Assembly (NCBI GenBank): GCA_050117725.1
Contig: JASFME010000111.1
Location: 1 to 7,550 of the forward strand
DNA: 7,550 bases
Direction of reading: 5' to 3'
Origin: JASFJH01 sp050117725
GTDB taxonomy: Bacteria; Pseudomonadota; Gammaproteobacteria; AKS1
The position numbers and the translations under genes were made by a program. Each line of letters begins with the position of its first letter. Within the stretch, counting starts at the first letter, position 1. Under the pieces are notes generated by a model. That model was not told the DNA's origin. It did not search any database and saw nothing but the letters and a program-made list of their open reading frames with translations. This document shows, one piece after another, positions 5,651 through 7,550 of the stretch.

Positions 5651-6622
5651 ATGATAGATGATACCTTTTTGAAAATGGGTCGTGCCGTCATCGAGGCCGA
5701 GAGCCGGGCCGTGGCCGACCTGCTGCCGCGTATCGATGCCGAATTCGTCAAGGCCTGCCGGCTCATGCTCGAATGCCGTGGCCGCATCATTGTCATTGGC
5801 ATGGGCAAATCCGGACATATCGGTAACAAGATAGCCTCGACCCTGGCCAGCACCGGCACCCCTGCCTTCTTCGTCCACCCGGGTGAAGCCGCACATGGTG
5901 ACTTTGGCATGATCACGGCTGACGACGTAATCATCGCGGCCTCAAACTCCGGGGAAACCGATGAGATCGTCATGCTGCTGCCATTACTGACCCGCCTCGG
6001 CGTACCGCTGATCGCGCTGTGCGGCAAGCAACACTCGAGCCTCGGCCAGGCCGCCAGCGCCTACATCGACATCAGTGTGGAACAGGAAGCCTGCCCGCTG
6101 AACCTGGCGCCGACCTCGAGCACGACCGTCACGCTCGTACTCGGTGACGCGCTCGCTATTGCCCTGCTCGAGGCCCGGGGCTTTACCGAACAGGACTTTG
6201 CCCGTTCGCACCCCGCGGGTCGCCTCGGGCGCCGCCTGCTACTGCACATTGATGACATCATGCACAAGGGCGACGCGATCCCCAGGGTCAGCGAAGATGC
6301 CCTGCTGCGTGATGCACTGGTGGAGATGACCCGCAAGGGACTCGGCATGACCGCGATTGTCGATGCGAGCAATACTCTTGTGGGTATTTACACCGACGGT
6401 GACCTGCGCCGTACCCTCGATCTGGGCATTGACGTGCACGATGCAAAAATCTGCGATCTCATGACCCGCGAATTTGTCACGGTCAAGGGCGGGATCCTCG
6501 CCGAGGAGGCCCTGCTTACCATGCAGGAGAAGAAGATTAACGGCCTGCTCGTTGTCGATGACAATCGGCAACTGCTCGGCGCACTGAACATGCATGACCT
6601 GCTGCGTGCCGGCGTGGTGTGA
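5651..6622 (+). CDS. kdsD: KdsD, D-arabinose-5-phosphate isomerase
   Basis: KdsD interconverts D-ribulose-5-phosphate and D-arabinose-5-phosphate in the cytoplasm, the first step towards KDO for the LPS core. The product is 323 aa (E. coli KdsD 328). An N-terminal SIS sugar-isomerase domain (about 35-185) is followed by two CBS domains (about 204-260 and 268-323). SIS motifs include GMGKSGHIGNK (50-60), GEAAHGDFG (78-86), SNSGET (98-103) and APTSSTT (153-159). Lys53, Glu105, Glu146 and His187 fall at the positions of E. coli Lys59, Glu111, Glu152 and His193, the proposed catalytic residues, with a constant offset of six. The ribosome binding site is weak. kdsC follows after 46 nt. Confidence 0.96.
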   Translation: MIDDTFLKMGRAVIEAESRAVADLLPRIDAEFVKACRLMLECRGRIIVIGMGKSGHIGNKIASTLASTGTPAFFVHPGEAAHGDFGMITADDVIIAASNSGETDEIVMLLPLLTRLGVPLIALCGKQHSSLGQAASAYIDISVEQEACPLNLAPTSSTTVTLVLGDALAIALLEARGFTEQDFARSHPAGRLGRRLLLHIDDIMHKGDAIPRVSEDALLRDALVEMTRKGLGMTAIVDASNTLVGIYTDGDLRRTLDLGIDVHDAKICDLMTREFVTVKGGILAEEALLTMQEKKINGLLVVDDNRQLLGALNMHDLLRAGVV

Positions 6623-6668
6623 ACCATTCCGGCAAGGGCCGGTCGATACAGTAAACGGAACTGATGCA

Positions 6669-7193
6669 ATGAAAGATATTCTTGAACGTGCCGCCCGGAT
6701 CAAAATGGTTATCTTCGATGTCGATGGTGTCCTCACTGACGGCAGTCTGTTTCTGGGTGACGACGGTCTTGAATACAAGGCCTTTCACTCGCGTGACGGG
6801 CATGGCATGAAAATGTTGAAAAAATGCGGTGTCGAGATCGGCATCATCACCGGTCGCACCTCGAAGGTGGTCGAATACCGCATGCAAAGCCTGGGCGTCG
6901 AGCACGTCTACCAGGGACAACACGACAAACGGGTCGGCTTTCAGGACCTGTTACAGAAAACCGGCCTGTCCGCCGAGGACATCGCCTATGTCGGCGATGA
7001 CATCGTTGACCTGCCGGTCATGGTGCAGGTCGGCTTGGCCATTGCCGTTGCCGATGCCCACCCGCTTGTGCTCAAACACGCCCACTGGCAAACCTCGAAA
7101 GGAGGCGGACAGGGTGCGGGGCGCGACGTCTGTGAGATGCTCATGGAAGCGCGCGGTTGCCTGGATCAAACACTACAGGCCTACCTGCAATGA
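6669..7193 (+). CDS. kdsC: KdsC, 3-deoxy-D-manno-octulosonate-8-phosphate phosphatase
   Basis: KdsC hydrolyses KDO-8-phosphate to KDO and phosphate in the cytoplasm, the step before CMP-KDO formation. At 174 aa it is slightly shorter than E. coli KdsC (188 aa) and is a capless HAD-superfamily enzyme that acts as a tetramer. HAD motifs are DVDGVLTDG (17-25, nucleophile Asp17 and acid/base Asp19), TGR (61-63), Lys87, and GDDIVDLP (109-116) with metal-binding Asp110. The tail GGGQGAGRDVCE (145-156) matches the conserved C-terminal segment that reaches a neighbouring active site. The ATG at 6669 puts the HAD motif at its usual distance and has CGGA about 9 nt upstream; the frame is open further upstream only by chance. 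Its stop overlaps the lptC start (ATGA). Confidence 0.95.
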   Translation: MKDILERAARIKMVIFDVDGVLTDGSLFLGDDGLEYKAFHSRDGHGMKMLKKCGVEIGIITGRTSKVVEYRMQSLGVEHVYQGQHDKRVGFQDLLQKTGLSAEDIAYVGDDIVDLPVMVQVGLAIAVADAHPLVLKHAHWQTSKGGGQGAGRDVCEMLMEARGCLDQTLQAYLQ

Positions 7194-7550
7194 AACCGCG
7201 CCTGCTTGGGTTGTTCCTCGGCCTGTTCGGGCTCATCGCCCTGACGGCCTGGCTATCGGACACCGCCGTGACACCGCAACAAGCCGAAGCCGTGCTTGAC
7301 GAACAGCCCCATACCGCCGACTTCTATATGCAGACCTATGATGCACTCATCATGGATGAACGCGGCCTGCCTTCGCATCGCGTGATCTCACCGAAGCTGA
7401 CACATTACGCGGATGATGATACAACCGAACTTGAACAACCTTTTGTCACCGTGTTCCGGGATATCGGCGCGCCCTGGCAACTCAATTCGCAACGCGGCTG
7501 GGTTGCAGCCGATAACAAGCTGGTGCTGATGAGTGGTGATGTACGTATGG
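7190..7550 (+). CDS. lptC: LptC, LPS export protein (5' part, cut by window edge)
   Basis: The first 120 codons are visible. LptC is a bitopic inner-membrane protein that takes LPS from the LptB2FG transporter and hands it to the periplasmic LptA bridge. Residues 4-22 form the single N-terminal membrane helix, followed by the periplasmic beta-jellyroll. Conserved family positions are DFYMQTYDALIMDERG (about 44-59), HYADDDTTELEQP (about 72-84), W95, RGWVAADNKLVL (about 101-112), and GDVRM at the edge. The ATG overlaps the kdsC stop by 4 nt (ATGA), so translation is probably coupled. The gene order kdsD-kdsC-lptC matches E. coli; lptA and lptB are expected beyond the window. Confidence 0.93.
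   Translation, partial: MKPRLLGLFLGLFGLIALTAWLSDTAVTPQQAEAVLDEQPHTADFYMQTYDALIMDERGLPSHRVISPKLTHYADDDTTELEQPFVTVFRDIGAPWQLNSQRGWVAADNKLVLMSGDVRM

Noticed and set aside
6623..6668. CCGG-CAAGGG-CCGG hairpin between kdsD and kdsC
   Set aside because: A four-base stem in GC-rich DNA is expected by chance, and the genes are likely co-transcribed.
6239..6778. 179-aa minus-strand frame across kdsD-kdsC
   Set aside because: Antisense to the CBS domains of KdsD and the start of KdsC; no independent coding signal.

Overview
The window carries two divergently oriented blocks of cell-envelope genes and looks like the chromosome of a gammaproteobacterium. I infer this from moderately high G+C, the protein families, and a gene order matching the E. 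coli layout, in which the mla operon runs divergently from yrbG-kdsD-kdsC-lptC. I cannot name the genus. A deep-branching sulfur-oxidiser or halophile-type lineage would fit, but that is inference.

Left block, minus strand (about 1-3172). An unrecognised 197-aa gene comes first, then after a 132-nt gap mlaF, mlaE, mlaD and mlaB, which are tightly packed (1-nt overlap, 26-nt gap, 4-nt overlap). Together these four encode the inner-membrane MlaFEDB phospholipid transporter: ATPase, permease, MCE periplasmic ring and STAS regulator. The periplasmic carrier mlaC, which sits between mlaD and mlaB in E. coli, is not there. At most the first 20 bases of another gene are visible downstream of mlaB.

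Middle (3173-4564). A 61-aa putative zinc-binding protein on the plus strand is followed by mlaA, the outer-membrane lipoprotein of the Mla system. In E. coli mlaA lies at an unlinked locus. The mlaA leader contains a nested inverted repeat just downstream of a candidate -10 box. A perfect 13-bp hairpin without a T-tract follows mlaA.

Right block, plus strand (4565-7550). yrbG (Ca2+/Na+ exchanger family), kdsD (arabinose-5-phosphate isomerase), kdsC (KDO-8-phosphate phosphatase) and the 5' part of lptC (LPS export, cut by the window edge). KdsD and KdsC make KDO for the LPS core. LptC begins the inner-membrane-to-outer-membrane LPS bridge.

The window therefore groups retrograde phospholipid transport, which keeps the outer leaflet free of phospholipid, with synthesis and export of the LPS that fills that leaflet. 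The core genes are ordinary. The parts worth a second look are the two unassigned small genes, the missing mlaC, the linked mlaA, and the structured intergenic regions. I saw no mobile element, CRISPR array, rRNA or tRNA.
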